Shown piece by piece: positions 10,501 to 19,066 of a stretch of 64,000 nucleotides of DNA. How positions within the stretch are numbered: position 1 is the stretch's first letter; every line of letters starts with the position of its first letter. The stretch spans positions 1 through 64,000 of the forward strand of contig JAUIJD010000014.1 of the NCBI GenBank assembly GCA_030431475.1, read 5' to 3'. The notes under the pieces were generated by a model. That model did no database searches, was not told the DNA's origin, and saw nothing but the letters and a program-made list of their open reading frames with translations. This DNA is from Verrucomicrobiia bacterium (GTDB lineage: Bacteria; Verrucomicrobiota; Verrucomicrobiia; Verrucomicrobiales; Akkermansiaceae). Made by a program: the position numbers and the translations under genes.

Positions 10501-10674
10501 CACCGCTGCCGAGGCGCCCGGATAGACGGTCTCGATGGTGACGATGGGCGGCTCGATGTCGGGGTACTCCCGCACCTGGAGCCGGGTGTAGGCGACCACG
10601 CCGAAGGCCACCAGCAGCAGGCTCATCACCGTCGCCAGCACCGGCCGGCGCACCGAGATATCGGAAAGGAACAT
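7561..10674 (-). CDS. RND efflux transporter permease (AcrB/MexF-like)
   Basis: An inner-membrane proton-driven efflux pump subunit of 1037 aa, the usual length for hydrophobic/amphiphilic RND pumps. It begins with the family-typical SDISVRRPV and keeps the proton-relay pair of Asp residues in TM4 (LVVDDAIVVLENIYRR, about residue 400). Twelve membrane segments and two large periplasmic porter loops are laid out normally. The start codon overlaps the stop of the upstream adaptor gene (TGATG), so both are made from one message. No outer-membrane TolC-type channel is encoded nearby, so one elsewhere must be used. The last residues (ERRS) and the stop are encoded by a REP-like palindrome, so the natural C-terminus may have been changed. 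Confidence 0.95.
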   Translation of the reverse strand: MFLSDISVRRPVLATVMSLLLVAFGVVAYTRLQVREYPDIEPPIVTIETVYPGASAAVVERRITQRIEDSVSTVEAIKTIESSSVDEVSTVTVEFLVDRDIDAAANDLREAVSTLLAELPEEAEPPQITKQDASAEVLMWLNLTGEGMTPLQLVDYADRYIADRFAVLPGVARVRLSGASRYAMRVWVDRNALAARGLTVADIEEALRTQNVEFPAGTVQSLDRQFTVRLGREYVDPETFRALIVARGEDGYQVRLDEVAEVELGAERPRLSFRGNGVPMTGVGIIKQSRANTLEVARAAKKEAEAVRKTLPEGMALEQSYDTSIFIEASLREVRNTLLIAIGLVVLVIYLFLGSLRATLVPAVTVPVSLIGTATLLYGFDFSVNILTLLALVLAIGLVVDDAIVVLENIYRRLENGEKPLAAAYLGTRQVGFAVVATTLVLIAVFVPITFLSGDTGKLFTEFAVTLAVAVGFSSFVALTLSPMLASKVLKADAATRSNPLTRAVSCVFRRLEAGYRWCLGKLLRAAWLGVLLVAATMGASWWLFRELPSEFTPREDRGAFFVTSKAPEGTSYGYSLDMAGEIEKRLMYLIDNGEAQRVLVRVPRGFGAAVDYNQVVTIINLNDWSERRPSDEIMAEVREKLSDLRGMQHFVIMRQGLTRGLQKPVQFVIGGPTYEALTEWRDRVVAKARENPKLVGLDWDYKETKPQIGVDIDRTRAADLGVSVSNLGRTLETFLGGRQVTTFTTGGEEYDVIVEGEWDDKRSPDDLQNVFVRSERSGELIPLSNLVKLREFADSGALNRFNRIRAITLEANLAPGYPLSEALDYLDGVAAETLPDEAVIDYKGESRDLREEGESALFVFALALVVVFLVLAAQFESFVHPFTILLSVPVAVAGALLGLWVTGQAQSIYSQIGLIMLIGLAAKNGILIVEFINQLRDEGRGFDEAVVEASVLRFRPIVMTGLTTVMGSLPLVISSGAGSETRFVVGVVILFGVALSAVFTLFVVPVIYRLISRRTGSPNATSKRVDAALELVERRS

Positions 10675-11753
10675 CAGGAGGACTGACCGGATTTCGGATC
10701 GTAGCCGCCGACCGGGCCTTCATAGCGGCCCTCGACCTTCACCTCGGCGCCGTCGCGCAGCGAGAGCACGCCGTCGGTGACCACCTGGTCGCCATCCTTC
10801 AGCCCCTTGCGCACCTCGACCCAGCCGGGGTTGCGGCGTCCGGTCTCGAGGGTGACCCGCCGCGCGATTCCGTCCTCGATCCGATAGACCGCCTTGACCT
10901 CGCCCACCGGCACGATCGCCCGCTCGGGCACCGCCACGCTGCGCCGCGGGTTGCGGTTCAGGGTGACTGTCATGAGCATGCCCGGCCGCAGTTCGTCGTC
11001 GGGATTCGGGATCAGCGCGCGCACCGCCACGGCGCGGGTCACCGGGTCGACGCGGCTGTCGATCTCCGACACCTCGCCCTGGAAATCCCGACCGGGAAAG
11101 GCCCCGCTTCGCGCCTCGATCGCGAGGCCGGGGCGCAGGGTGTCGATGAAGGTCTCGGGCACGGTGAAGTCGAGCTTCATGGTGCCGGTCTGGTCGAGGG
11201 TGGTGATGACGTCACCGGGTTCGACCAGCGCGCCGGGGCTGATCCGGCGCAGGCCGACCCGGCCGTCGAAGGGGGCGATGATGCGGCGGTCGGCGAGCTG
11301 GGCCCGCACCTGGGCGATGCGTGCCTGCGCCACGGCGAGGCGCGTCCGGCGCGAGGCCACGTCGGCCTCGGAAACGCCGCGCCCGACCAGCGGCTCAAGC
11401 CGTTTCAGCTCGCGTTGCTCTTCCTCGAGGGTTGCCTCCGCCGATTCCAGAATCCCCTTTTCCTCCTCGGCCGCCAGCACCGCCAGCAGGTCGCCGGCCT
11501 TGACCTGCTGTCCGTCCTCGAAGCGCAGCTCCTCGATCCGCTCGGTAACGTTGGCGGAAATATCGGTCGATTCCTCGGCGCGCAGCGTGCCCGAAGCCAC
11601 CACCTCGTCGGCGAAGTCGCGCGGGGCGACCTCGTGGACCGTGACCGACACCGGCCCGCCGGCCCGTGCCTCCGCTTTCTCCGGCGGCGAGCACGCCACC
11701 AGGGCGGCGCCCAGACCCACCGCCAGCACCTTTCCGAAATCCATGCCACTCAT
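10674..11753 (-). CDS. RND efflux periplasmic adaptor lipoprotein
   Basis: A membrane-fusion protein of 359 aa that links the RND permease to an outer-membrane channel. The N-terminus at 11753 gives a lipoprotein signal with the lipobox LVAC (Cys21). The frame is open further upstream (to 11831), but only this start gives a signal sequence. Lipoyl/barrel-sandwich halves flank a coiled-coil hairpin (about 95-165, Glu/Arg-rich), followed by the beta-barrel domain. The conserved PFDGRVGLRRISPGALVEPG segment identifies the HlyD/AcrA family. It is translationally coupled to the permease gene. Substrates cannot be told from sequence. Confidence 0.93.
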   Translation of the reverse strand: MSGMDFGKVLAVGLGAALVACSPPEKAEARAGGPVSVTVHEVAPRDFADEVVASGTLRAEESTDISANVTERIEELRFEDGQQVKAGDLLAVLAAEEEKGILESAEATLEEEQRELKRLEPLVGRGVSEADVASRRTRLAVAQARIAQVRAQLADRRIIAPFDGRVGLRRISPGALVEPGDVITTLDQTGTMKLDFTVPETFIDTLRPGLAIEARSGAFPGRDFQGEVSEIDSRVDPVTRAVAVRALIPNPDDELRPGMLMTVTLNRNPRRSVAVPERAIVPVGEVKAVYRIEDGIARRVTLETGRRNPGWVEVRKGLKDGDQVVTDGVLSLRDGAEVKVEGRYEGPVGGYDPKSGQSS

Positions 11754-11856
11754 TCGCGGCTCCTCTACGCCGGGGAATGCGGGTCCACCAGCGATTTCAG
11801 CGATCCGGCGGGCAAGGGGGGCGGTCTCCACGCTTGTCTGCCGGGGGATTCTTCGG

Positions 11857-12558
11857 ATGGTCGGCGGCGTGAAGCCCTACCTCAACCTCGCCGAGGCCCG
11901 CCTGTCCGATGGCACGGTGTTCTCGTTGCACCAGCACGACGGTCAGTTCTACCTGAAGAACGACGGTCGCGAGTTGATGAGCACGCGGATGACCTACTCC
12001 GAGGAGATGCTTGCCGAGTTGGGTTGTGCGTCGCTGGCGGAGGGCACCGCGTCGCGGCCCGATCACCCGCGGGTGGTGATCGGCGGACTCGGCATGGGCT
12101 TCACCCTCAAGCGGGCGCTGGAGGTGATCGGAAGCCCCGCCACCGTGGAAGTCGCGGAGCTGATGCCCGAGATCATCGAATGGAACCGCACCTTCCTCGC
12201 GGAGCACAACGGCCCGATCCTCGAGGATCCCCGCACCCGCGTTTTCGAAGGCGATCTCTTCGAGTGCCTGGCGAAGTATGGGAAGGGCGGCCTCGACGCC
12301 CTGCTGGTCGACATCGACGACGGCCCGGACATGCTGATCACCGAGGGCAACTCCCGTCTCTACACCCCGTCCTTTTTCGCCCGGGTCCGGGAAGCCCTCA
12401 AGCCGAACGGGTGCGCGGCCTACTGGATGGCTCACCCGACGCCTGCCTTCGAGAAGAAGCTTCTCCGTGCCGGATTCCGGGTCGAGGCCCACCCGGCCAA
12501 GCCGCACGCCAAGGCGAAAAAGCCGCGGCACTGCATCTACGTCGCCCGCCGGAGCTGA
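11857..12558 (+). CDS. Spermidine-synthase-fold protein
   Basis: A protein of 233 aa with the Rossmann fold of spermidine synthases and related methyltransferases. Visible motifs are the nucleotide-binding loop VIGGLGMGFTLKRAL, the acidic strand end VEVAELMPEII, and LLVDIDDGPD, which corresponds to the DxxDG-type catalytic segment. It is shorter than true SpeE (about 280-310 aa) and lacks much of its N-terminal barrel, so the substrate is uncertain. The reading frame is open more than 900 bp upstream through the shadow of the adaptor gene. The start is placed at the first ATG past that gene (11857), and a GTG at 11869 is an alternative. It is divergent from the efflux operon. Confidence 0.75.
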   Translation: MVGGVKPYLNLAEARLSDGTVFSLHQHDGQFYLKNDGRELMSTRMTYSEEMLAELGCASLAEGTASRPDHPRVVIGGLGMGFTLKRALEVIGSPATVEVAELMPEIIEWNRTFLAEHNGPILEDPRTRVFEGDLFECLAKYGKGGLDALLVDIDDGPDMLITEGNSRLYTPSFFARVREALKPNGCAAYWMAHPTPAFEKKLLRAGFRVEAHPAKPHAKAKKPRHCIYVARRS

Positions 12559-12572
12559 CGAAGCCGTTCCGA

Positions 12573-13238
12573 TCAGAGCCGGAAGCCGGGATCGAGCCAC
12601 AGCCGCTCACCCCCCTCGAGGGCCATGCGGTTGTCCACCCGGCGGACTCCCTCCGGGAGTTGCTGCAGATACTTCGCCTCGCCCCCGCCGACCACGATCG
12701 AGTCGGGCAGCAGCGCGTTGCGCAGCAGGTCGACGACCGAATGGAAACGCTTCTCCCATCGGTCGTCGCCGACGCGTTTTCGCTCGGTCTTGGCGAGCTT
12801 CGATTCGAGGCTTGAGTTCTTCGACCACCGGAGATCGCACAGCTCGAGACCGATCACGTGGTGGTCGACAATCAGCGCCGACCCGAGCCCGGTGCCGAGG
12901 CTGAGGAAAAGCATCCGGCCTCCCTCGTAGCAGCCGACCGCCTGCATCGCGGCATCGTTGATCAGCTTGACCGGCTTGCCGAACTCCTTCTCGAAGTCGA
13001 AGTCCACCCAGCCGGTGCCCAGGTTGGTGGGTTCGTTCGGCAGCCGTCCGGCGACGACCGGGGCGGGGAAGCCCACGGTCACCGCCTCGAAATCCCAGCC
13101 GGTCGTGTGTTTCTCAAGCCCGGCTCGGAGGTCATCGGGCGAGAATTTCGGGCCGGAGGGAAACTTGGTCCGTTCCTCCTGACCGGACATCCACATCTTC
13201 ACGTTGCTTCCGCCGATATCGAGTACGAGCACCTTCAT
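12573..13238 (-). CDS. ROK-family kinase, polyphosphate-glucokinase-like
   Basis: A sugar kinase of 221 aa. It has the phosphate-1 loop DIGGSNVK at 7-14, the adenosine loop GTGLGSALI near 115, and FPSGPKFSPDDL and NDAAMQA segments that resemble the polyphosphate glucokinase branch of the ROK superfamily. It lacks the CxCGxxGCxE zinc motif of classical ROK glucokinases, as that branch does. The likely reaction is phosphorylation of glucose with polyphosphate or ATP in the cytoplasm. A PPK2-type enzyme is encoded 43 kb away in the same window. It is convergent with the spermidine-synthase-like gene (14 bp apart) and divergent from the MFS gene. Confidence 0.75.
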   Translation of the reverse strand: MKVLVLDIGGSNVKMWMSGQEERTKFPSGPKFSPDDLRAGLEKHTTGWDFEAVTVGFPAPVVAGRLPNEPTNLGTGWVDFDFEKEFGKPVKLINDAAMQAVGCYEGGRMLFLSLGTGLGSALIVDHHVIGLELCDLRWSKNSSLESKLAKTERKRVGDDRWEKRFHSVVDLLRNALLPDSIVVGGGEAKYLQQLPEGVRRVDNRMALEGGERLWLDPGFRL

Positions 13239-13384
13239 GCGTCATCGCCGGCCGCCGGCCGGTCACGGTCGGCATCTTGGCAGGCCCGTCGGTGGCTGGG
13301 GAGGGAAATCCCGCCGACCGGAACGCGTGGCGGGATGTTTCCGGCGCGGCGGGGGCTGGCATCCTATCTGCACGGACTCAGGGG

Positions 13385-14956
13385 ATGGCATGGTATCTTC
13401 CTCTCGAAACCCTCACCGACGAAGCGCGGGAGAAGGGCCTCAAGGCGTTCACCTGGGAAAGTCTCAGCGCGCATTCGATGACCATTCTGGTCACGGGTGC
13501 CTTCCTTCCGGGCATGGCGCTCGCGCTCGGCGCCAGCAACTTCATCATCGGCCTGCTCGCGAGCTTCGCGCCGATCGCCCAGATGGCGCAGATCCCGGCG
13601 ATCCTGGTGATCGAGAAGGTCGGTCTGAGGAAGCTGGTCAGCGTCGTCACCGCCGTCGTTTCACGGCTCTTCCTGGTGGCGGCGGCCCTGGTGCCGCTGC
13701 TCGCCCCGGAGGGGTCGAGGGTGACGCTCTTCACCACGTTCATGATCCTGTTCTTCGTCCTCGGCGCCTTCTCCGGGTGTTCGACCGCCTCGCTGATCAA
13801 GGATCTCCTGCCGGAGAAGACCCGCGGCTCCATCCTCGCCTCGCGCCTCGCCGCGGCGACCGGGCTCGGCGCGGCGCTCAGTCTTGCCGGCGGCTTCGGG
13901 CTGGGTCCTCTTTCCGGGTGGATGGGTGCCGAGGCAGGCGCCTATGCGGTGATCTTCCTGATCGCGGCCCTGTTCGGGCTGGTCGCGGCGTTTGCCGTCG
14001 GCTTCATGCCGGAGCCGCGGCTGCAGCGGGGCGAGGCCGGCACCCGGTGGTTGTCGCGGCTCGTTTCGCCGGTGAAGGATCCGAACTTCCGGCGCCTCCT
14101 CATCTTTTCGGCCGCATGGAGTTTCACCGTCATCATGTCCGGTGCCTTCTTCGCGGTCTACATCCTGAAGCGCATCGGGATCCCGATGAGCGGGGTCATC
14201 CTGCTGGCGATGCTCAGCCAGGTCGCCAACATCTACTTCTTCAGGATCTGGGGCCGCATCGCCGACCATTTCAGCAACAAGAGCGTGCTCGCCGTCACCG
14301 TGCCGCTCTTCATCGTCCTCCTGCTGCTCTACCCCTTCACCACGATGCCGGAGCGCTACAGCCTGACGATCCCGCTGCTGGTCGTGATCCATCTGATCGG
14401 CGGCATCTCGACCGCCGGCTTCAACCTGTGCGCCGCCAACATCGCGCTGCGCCTGGCCCCGCACGGCAACGCGACCTCCTACCTCGGCACCAACGCCTTC
14501 TGCGCCGGCCTCGCGGCCGCCATCGCTCCCATCGTGGGCGGCCTGCTCGGCTCGTTCTTCGCCACCAAGGAGGTCAGCATCGACCTCTTCTACCGTCGCG
14601 ACATCGCCGATGCCGCCGACGCCTTCACGCTCTCCGCCGTCAGCTTCCGGGGGATCGACTTCGTGTTCCTCTTCTCCGCGCTCACCGGGCTCTACGCGTG
14701 GCACCGGCTCTCGCTCATCGACGAGGAGGGGACGATCAGCGAGTCGGCCGTTCGCGAGCAGGTCTTCGCCTCGGTCCGCAGCAGCATGTTCACCGCGTCC
14801 GGCTTGAACATGGGGATGCGGCGGATGACCGCCTTTCCCTACGACATGTTGCGTCGGACGGGCCGGGGGGCGGGCGCCACGCTGTCGCGCGCGGCCCGCG
14901 CTGTGTCCGGCAAGCGGCCGCGTCCGGGCCCGCCAAGCAACCCATCCGGGTCGTGA
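13385..14956 (+). CDS. MFS transporter
   Basis: A major facilitator permease of 523 aa with about 12 predicted membrane segments. The first begins near residue 35 (FLPGMALALGASNFIIGLL). The A-motif region between TM2 and TM3 is replaced by EKVGLRKLVS, and a 40-residue basic tail follows the last helix. The start is set at MAWYLPLET; the open frame upstream overlaps the divergent kinase leader and has no hydrophobic character. The neighbouring gene (42 bp downstream, same strand) is a secreted double-GH43 enzyme, so uptake of sugars released by it is a reasonable inference, but the subfamily does not fix the substrate. Confidence 0.85.
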   Translation: MAWYLPLETLTDEAREKGLKAFTWESLSAHSMTILVTGAFLPGMALALGASNFIIGLLASFAPIAQMAQIPAILVIEKVGLRKLVSVVTAVVSRLFLVAAALVPLLAPEGSRVTLFTTFMILFFVLGAFSGCSTASLIKDLLPEKTRGSILASRLAAATGLGAALSLAGGFGLGPLSGWMGAEAGAYAVIFLIAALFGLVAAFAVGFMPEPRLQRGEAGTRWLSRLVSPVKDPNFRRLLIFSAAWSFTVIMSGAFFAVYILKRIGIPMSGVILLAMLSQVANIYFFRIWGRIADHFSNKSVLAVTVPLFIVLLLLYPFTTMPERYSLTIPLLVVIHLIGGISTAGFNLCAANIALRLAPHGNATSYLGTNAFCAGLAAAIAPIVGGLLGSFFATKEVSIDLFYRRDIADAADAFTLSAVSFRGIDFVFLFSALTGLYAWHRLSLIDEEGTISESAVREQVFASVRSSMFTASGLNMGMRRMTAFPYDMLRRTGRGAGATLSRAARAVSGKRPRPGPPSNPSGS

Positions 14957-14998
14957 GCGCCCGCGAAGGAATCCACCGCGGCCGGCGTAGGGGAGAGC

Positions 14999-16975
14999 AT
15001 GCATCGAAGCTTTCGATCGATCCTTCTTTTCGCCCTCGTGCTGGCCGGGGAGGTGCCGGCGGAGGATCCGGAGGTGTGGGCGCTCGCCTACTTCCGGCAG
15101 CGTTATCCGACCCGCATCGAGGTCGATGCCTCGGGAAAGGTGCTCGAGGTGCCGCTGCCCGACCCGATGAGCGTCGAGAAGCTCCATCTCGCGTTGAGCA
15201 CGGACGGCCGACACTGGATGCCCCTCGCCCAAAACGGGCCGGTGTGGGAACAGCGCTTGCGCGATCCCTTCATCCGGCGCGCGCCCGACGGGGTCTGGCA
15301 TCTCGTCGCCACCGGACGGGCGGCGGGTGATCCGGCCAATCGCCGGGGCCCCGTCTGTCTCCACGCCACCTCGCGCGATCTGCTCACCTGGGAGGTCGTC
15401 GAGTCGCTGCCGCTGATGCAGGGCGTGACGGATGCGGCGGGGAGGCCGGCGCGCAACATCTGGGCTCCCGAGTGGTTTCTCGATCCGGAGACCGGCGAGT
15501 TCTTCCTGTTCTGGTCGTCGAGCTTCGAGGATGCCGGCTGGAAGGACAGCCGGCTGTGGTTCTGCCGCACGCGGGACTGGAAGACCTTCACGCCGGCGGA
15601 GGTGCTCTTCGACCCGGATTACTCGGTAATCGACGGGACCCTCCGCGAGCACGAGGGTCGCTTTCACCTGTTTCACAAGGAGGAGGAATTCGGCGAGAGG
15701 ACCGGGGAACGTCGCGCCATCCGGCTCGCGGTGTCGAAGCATCTCGAGGGTCCCTACGAGGGACACGAGGGGTCGCTCAACGACGGACAACTCGTGCCGA
15801 CGATCACCGAGGGCTGCGCCGTCATGCCCGATCCGAAGCAGCCCGGGTGGTTGCTGCTCTACGACTACTGCATGTCGAATGGCTACGGCGTCTCGCGTTC
15901 TCCCGACCTGGTCGAGTGGACGGAGCTGGACGACACCGCCTTTCCCGCGGATGCCCGCCACGGCAGCGTCTTCGGGCTGAGTGCGGCCGAGGCCGGACGC
16001 CTGCAGGAGCGTCTGGGAAAAGCCCCCGACGCGGGCGAGCCCGGGGGGGCGCTCGAGGTGGTGTCGAGTCGCGGCGTGAGCGCGAGGGATCCGTCGACCA
16101 TCGTGCCCTGCGGCGACGAATTCTGGATGTTCTTCACCGGTCGCGGGGTGCGTTCGCTGCGCTCAAAGGACCTCGTGACCTGGGAACCGGGCCCGCGGGT
16201 CTTCGACCGGCCGCCCGGATGGATCGCCGACGCCGTTCCCAAGAACCGGGGCACCTACTGGGCGCCGGATGTGATGAAGGTGGGCGACCGCTACCTGCTC
16301 TATTACTCGGTCTCGAGTTTCGGCGCGATGGACTCGGCGATCGGGCTCGCCACCACGCCGACGCTGGACCCGGAGGATGCCGAGTTCGGCTGGGCCGACC
16401 GGGGCGAGGTCGTGCGCTCGCGGGACGGGGGAGACTTCAACGCCATCGATCCGGCCGTTTTCCAGGACGACGATGGCTCGCTGTGGCTGGCCTTCGGGTC
16501 GCAGTGGAGCGGGCTGAAACTTGCCGAGCTGGACCCGGCCACGGGGCTGCGGTGTCACCCGGAGAAGCCGCTCACACCGCTGGCGACCGGAGTGCCGATC
16601 GAAGCGGCATACATTCACAAGCACGCCGGCAACTACTATCTCTTCATCAACCGGGGGAGTTGCTGCCAGGGCGTCCGGAGCACCTATCACATCCAGGTCG
16701 GGCGCAGCGACAACCTGCTCGGTCCCTATCTCGACCGCGATGGCCGGGCGCTTCTCGACGGTGGGGGAACGACCGTTCTCGAGACCTGGGTGGGCCCGCT
16801 CGCCGGGGCGGGCCATGCGGGGATCGTCGAAAAGGACGGCCGGCTCTGGTTCAGCTGCCATTTCGAGTCGGACAACCGCATGGACGGCAAGGCGACCTTT
16901 GCCGTGATGCCCTTTGCGTGGTCCGACGACGGCTGGCCGGAGGTCGCGCCGCCGGAGCGGGTTGCCACCGAGTGA
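14999..16975 (+). CDS. Secreted tandem GH43 arabinanase-like enzyme
   Basis: A 658-aa exported glycosidase with a signal peptide at 1-21 (PAE cleavage). Two GH43 propellers are visible. The N-terminal one has candidates D89 (RDPFIRR), D212 (VIDGT) and E271 (ITEGCAV). The C-terminal one has D364 (ARDPS), D484 (AIDPAV) and E535 (PIEAAYI). The C-terminal half closely follows arabinan endo-1,5-alpha-L-arabinosidases (YWAPDV, FGSQWSG, YYLFINRGSCCQG and GHAGIVE segments), so alpha-1,5-arabinan is the likely substrate. It lies 42 bp after the MFS permease gene, suggesting one transcription unit for arabinan breakdown and uptake. It differs in sequence from the other double-GH43 enzyme at the left end of the window. 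Confidence 0.88.
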   Translation: MHRSFRSILLFALVLAGEVPAEDPEVWALAYFRQRYPTRIEVDASGKVLEVPLPDPMSVEKLHLALSTDGRHWMPLAQNGPVWEQRLRDPFIRRAPDGVWHLVATGRAAGDPANRRGPVCLHATSRDLLTWEVVESLPLMQGVTDAAGRPARNIWAPEWFLDPETGEFFLFWSSSFEDAGWKDSRLWFCRTRDWKTFTPAEVLFDPDYSVIDGTLREHEGRFHLFHKEEEFGERTGERRAIRLAVSKHLEGPYEGHEGSLNDGQLVPTITEGCAVMPDPKQPGWLLLYDYCMSNGYGVSRSPDLVEWTELDDTAFPADARHGSVFGLSAAEAGRLQERLGKAPDAGEPGGALEVVSSRGVSARDPSTIVPCGDEFWMFFTGRGVRSLRSKDLVTWEPGPRVFDRPPGWIADAVPKNRGTYWAPDVMKVGDRYLLYYSVSSFGAMDSAIGLATTPTLDPEDAEFGWADRGEVVRSRDGGDFNAIDPAVFQDDDGSLWLAFGSQWSGLKLAELDPATGLRCHPEKPLTPLATGVPIEAAYIHKHAGNYYLFINRGSCCQGVRSTYHIQVGRSDNLLGPYLDRDGRALLDGGGTTVLETWVGPLAGAGHAGIVEKDGRLWFSCHFESDNRMDGKATFAVMPFAWSDDGWPEVAPPERVATE

Positions 16976-17051
16976 CCGGGCCGTCGATCGGCACCGCGGC
17001 GGCGAAGTGCGGCGTTGTCAGGCCGCCGCCGTTCTCCCACGGTCGCCCTCG

Positions 17052-17522
17052 ATGACCGAGCCAGCGGAGGAGAACGACTTTCTTGCGGGGCACGTCGCGC
17101 TCCTGGCGAGGAGCTATCGCCTGCTCACCGGTCGCGAGTTGGTGCCGGACGGAGATTCGGATCCGGTGGCGCACGCTCGTCAACTTTATCAGGCTCCCTT
17201 CTTTCTCGCCTCGCACGACGGGACGGCCGACCCGGTCTTCAACTATGGCAACCGGACCGCGCAGTCGCTGTTTGCGATGGACTGGTCCGCGTTCACGGCC
17301 ACGCCGTCCCGCTTCACCGCCGAGGAGCCGGACCGCGCCGAGCGCGCCCGGTTGCTGGAAGCGGTCCGCACCCGGGGTTTCATCGACGACTACGCCGGCG
17401 TGCGCATCTCGCGGACCGGGAAGCGCTTCCGCATCGAGGCCGCCACGGTGTGGAACGTGCTGGACGACCACGGGCGGGCCATCGGCCAGGCCGCGACCTT
17501 CGCCCGCTGGGAGCCGCTTTGA
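17052..17522 (+). CDS. MEKHLA domain protein
   Basis: A 156-aa soluble protein that matches the stand-alone MEKHLA domain, a PAS-related fold. Seen are HVALLARSYRLLTGREL, FFLASHDGTADPVFNYGNRTAQSLFAMDW and the closing GQAATFARW, typical landmarks of bacterial members. The ATG at 17052 was chosen because the extension upstream overlaps the GH43 coding sequence and is basic and featureless. No enzymatic activity is known for the family; ligand sensing is inferred from the PAS-like fold. It is convergent with mgtE (23 bp apart). Confidence 0.85.
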   Translation: MTEPAEENDFLAGHVALLARSYRLLTGRELVPDGDSDPVAHARQLYQAPFFLASHDGTADPVFNYGNRTAQSLFAMDWSAFTATPSRFTAEEPDRAERARLLEAVRTRGFIDDYAGVRISRTGKRFRIEAATVWNVLDDHGRAIGQAATFARWEPL

Positions 17523-17545
17523 TTCCTCGCCGCCGACGGCTGGAA

Positions 17546-18943
17546 TCACGCCAGGTGCGAGAGCACGGCGGACGCGAGATTGAGCACCAGGAAGAAGCCG
17601 CACATGTCGGTGCAGGTCGTCAGGATCGGTCCCGACGCGAGGGCGGGATCGACCTTCAGGCGCTTGAGGAACAGCGGCACCATGCCGCCGAGAAGTACGG
17701 AGAGCATCGTATTCAGGCACAGCGCGCCGCCGACGACGAGTCCGAGATAGACATTCCCCTTCCACACCGCGGCGATGGTTCCGAGCAGCAGGCCGAGCAC
17801 GAATCCGTTCACGACGCCGAGGATGCCCTCCTTCCACACGATGCGGAGGAACTCGGTCGGGCGGATGAGCCCGAGCGTGAGCTCGCGGATCGAGACCGCC
17901 ACCGCCTGGTTGCCCGAGCAGCCGCTCATGTCGGAGACGATGGGCAGGAACACCGCGAGGGCGATGACCGCCTGCAGCGTGTCCTCGTACATCGCGATCA
18001 CGCTGGCGGCGACGAGGTTGAGGATGATGTTGGGACCCAGCCAGGCCAGGCGGCGGCCGCAGCGGGCGGCCATCGGCATCGACCGCAGTTCTTCGCCGCC
18101 GAGGATCCCCTGCGTGTGCAGGAAGTCCTCGGTCTGGTGTTCGGAGGTCGCCTCGCGAACCGCCTGTCGGGTGATCACGCCGACCAGCACGTCGCCTTCC
18201 TCCACCACCGGCAGGCCGATGTAGTTCTTCTCGTCGAAAAGGTTGCGGAGGCTTTCGAAATCGTCGGCCACGCTGACGCGCACCGGGTCCGGGATCATCA
18301 CCTGCGACACCGGCGTCGGGCGCGGCGTCATCACCAGATCCCGCAATCGGAGCACGCCGCGGAGCACGCCGCCCTCGCCGGTGACATAGACGTACTGCAC
18401 GTCCATGTCGGCGTAGGTTTCCGCGTGCTCGCCCAGATCGGTGAGCACGTCGCCGACGGTGGACGTTTCGGGAAACGACGCGAGCCGTGCCCGCATCAGG
18501 CCGCCGGCGGTGTCCCAGTCGTACTCGGAACGGATCCGCAGCTTCTCTGCCTCTTCCGGGTCGTCCAGCTCGGCGAGCACCGCCTGCGAGTCCTCGTCGT
18601 CCATCTCGCGGAGAAAGTCGGAACCGATCGAGCCGGGGAGCCTCTCCAGCACGTCGGCCGCGGTTTCCGAGGGCAGGGACTCGAGGATTTCGACCGCCTG
18701 CGACTCCGGCAGCACCTCGAGCACCTCGGCCGCGTCCTCGGCCGGCAGGGCGCCGACGAGGGTCGCCTGCGATTCCGAGGACAGGTGGGACATCGCGAGG
18801 CGCTGGTCCTCGACCCGCAGTTCGGCGAGGGCGGCCGCGGCGCCGGCTTCGTCGCCGGCCTCGAGCTTCTCTTCGAGGTGCTCCCAGGGGCGTTCTTTCT
18901 CCAACTCGGCGGCGTCGTCGGTGGCGGGCGGCGAAGGCTGCAT
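17546..18943 (-). CDS. mgtE: Magnesium transporter MgtE
   Basis: An inner-membrane Mg2+ channel/transporter of 465 aa. The N-terminal superhelical domain (about 20-140) consists of repeated ALP/LPSE-type helices. A CBS pair follows (about 145-270), then five membrane helices with the selectivity and pore signatures DMSGCSGNQAVAVSIREL and ILTTCTDMCGFF. In characterised homologues the N and CBS domains close the pore when Mg2+ is abundant, so activity is likely controlled post-translationally. The ATG at 18943 gives the family-like acidic N-terminus; an in-frame ATG at 19000 is the alternative. I saw no Mg2+ riboswitch in the 123 bp upstream, though I could not fold it. Confidence 0.95.
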   Translation of the reverse strand: MQPSPPATDDAAELEKERPWEHLEEKLEAGDEAGAAAALAELRVEDQRLAMSHLSSESQATLVGALPAEDAAEVLEVLPESQAVEILESLPSETAADVLERLPGSIGSDFLREMDDEDSQAVLAELDDPEEAEKLRIRSEYDWDTAGGLMRARLASFPETSTVGDVLTDLGEHAETYADMDVQYVYVTGEGGVLRGVLRLRDLVMTPRPTPVSQVMIPDPVRVSVADDFESLRNLFDEKNYIGLPVVEEGDVLVGVITRQAVREATSEHQTEDFLHTQGILGGEELRSMPMAARCGRRLAWLGPNIILNLVAASVIAMYEDTLQAVIALAVFLPIVSDMSGCSGNQAVAVSIRELTLGLIRPTEFLRIVWKEGILGVVNGFVLGLLLGTIAAVWKGNVYLGLVVGGALCLNTMLSVLLGGMVPLFLKRLKVDPALASGPILTTCTDMCGFFLVLNLASAVLSHLA

Positions 18944-19066
18944 GCGCGAGCCTACATCGAGATCGCCGGACTGGCGAAGACGGATGGACCCAACCCGCAT
19001 GTCTTTCGGGATGGACCGGATCCCGGGATTCTTCCCGTGGCTTTCAACCCGCTCGGGTGCCTTCGG

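Noticed and set aside
10894-12558. A single 554-residue plus-strand gene spanning the efflux adaptor and the spermidine-synthase-like protein
   Set aside because: The first 320 residues are an antisense shadow of the adaptor gene (Arg/Ser-rich, no fold). Only the part from 11857 shows family motifs.
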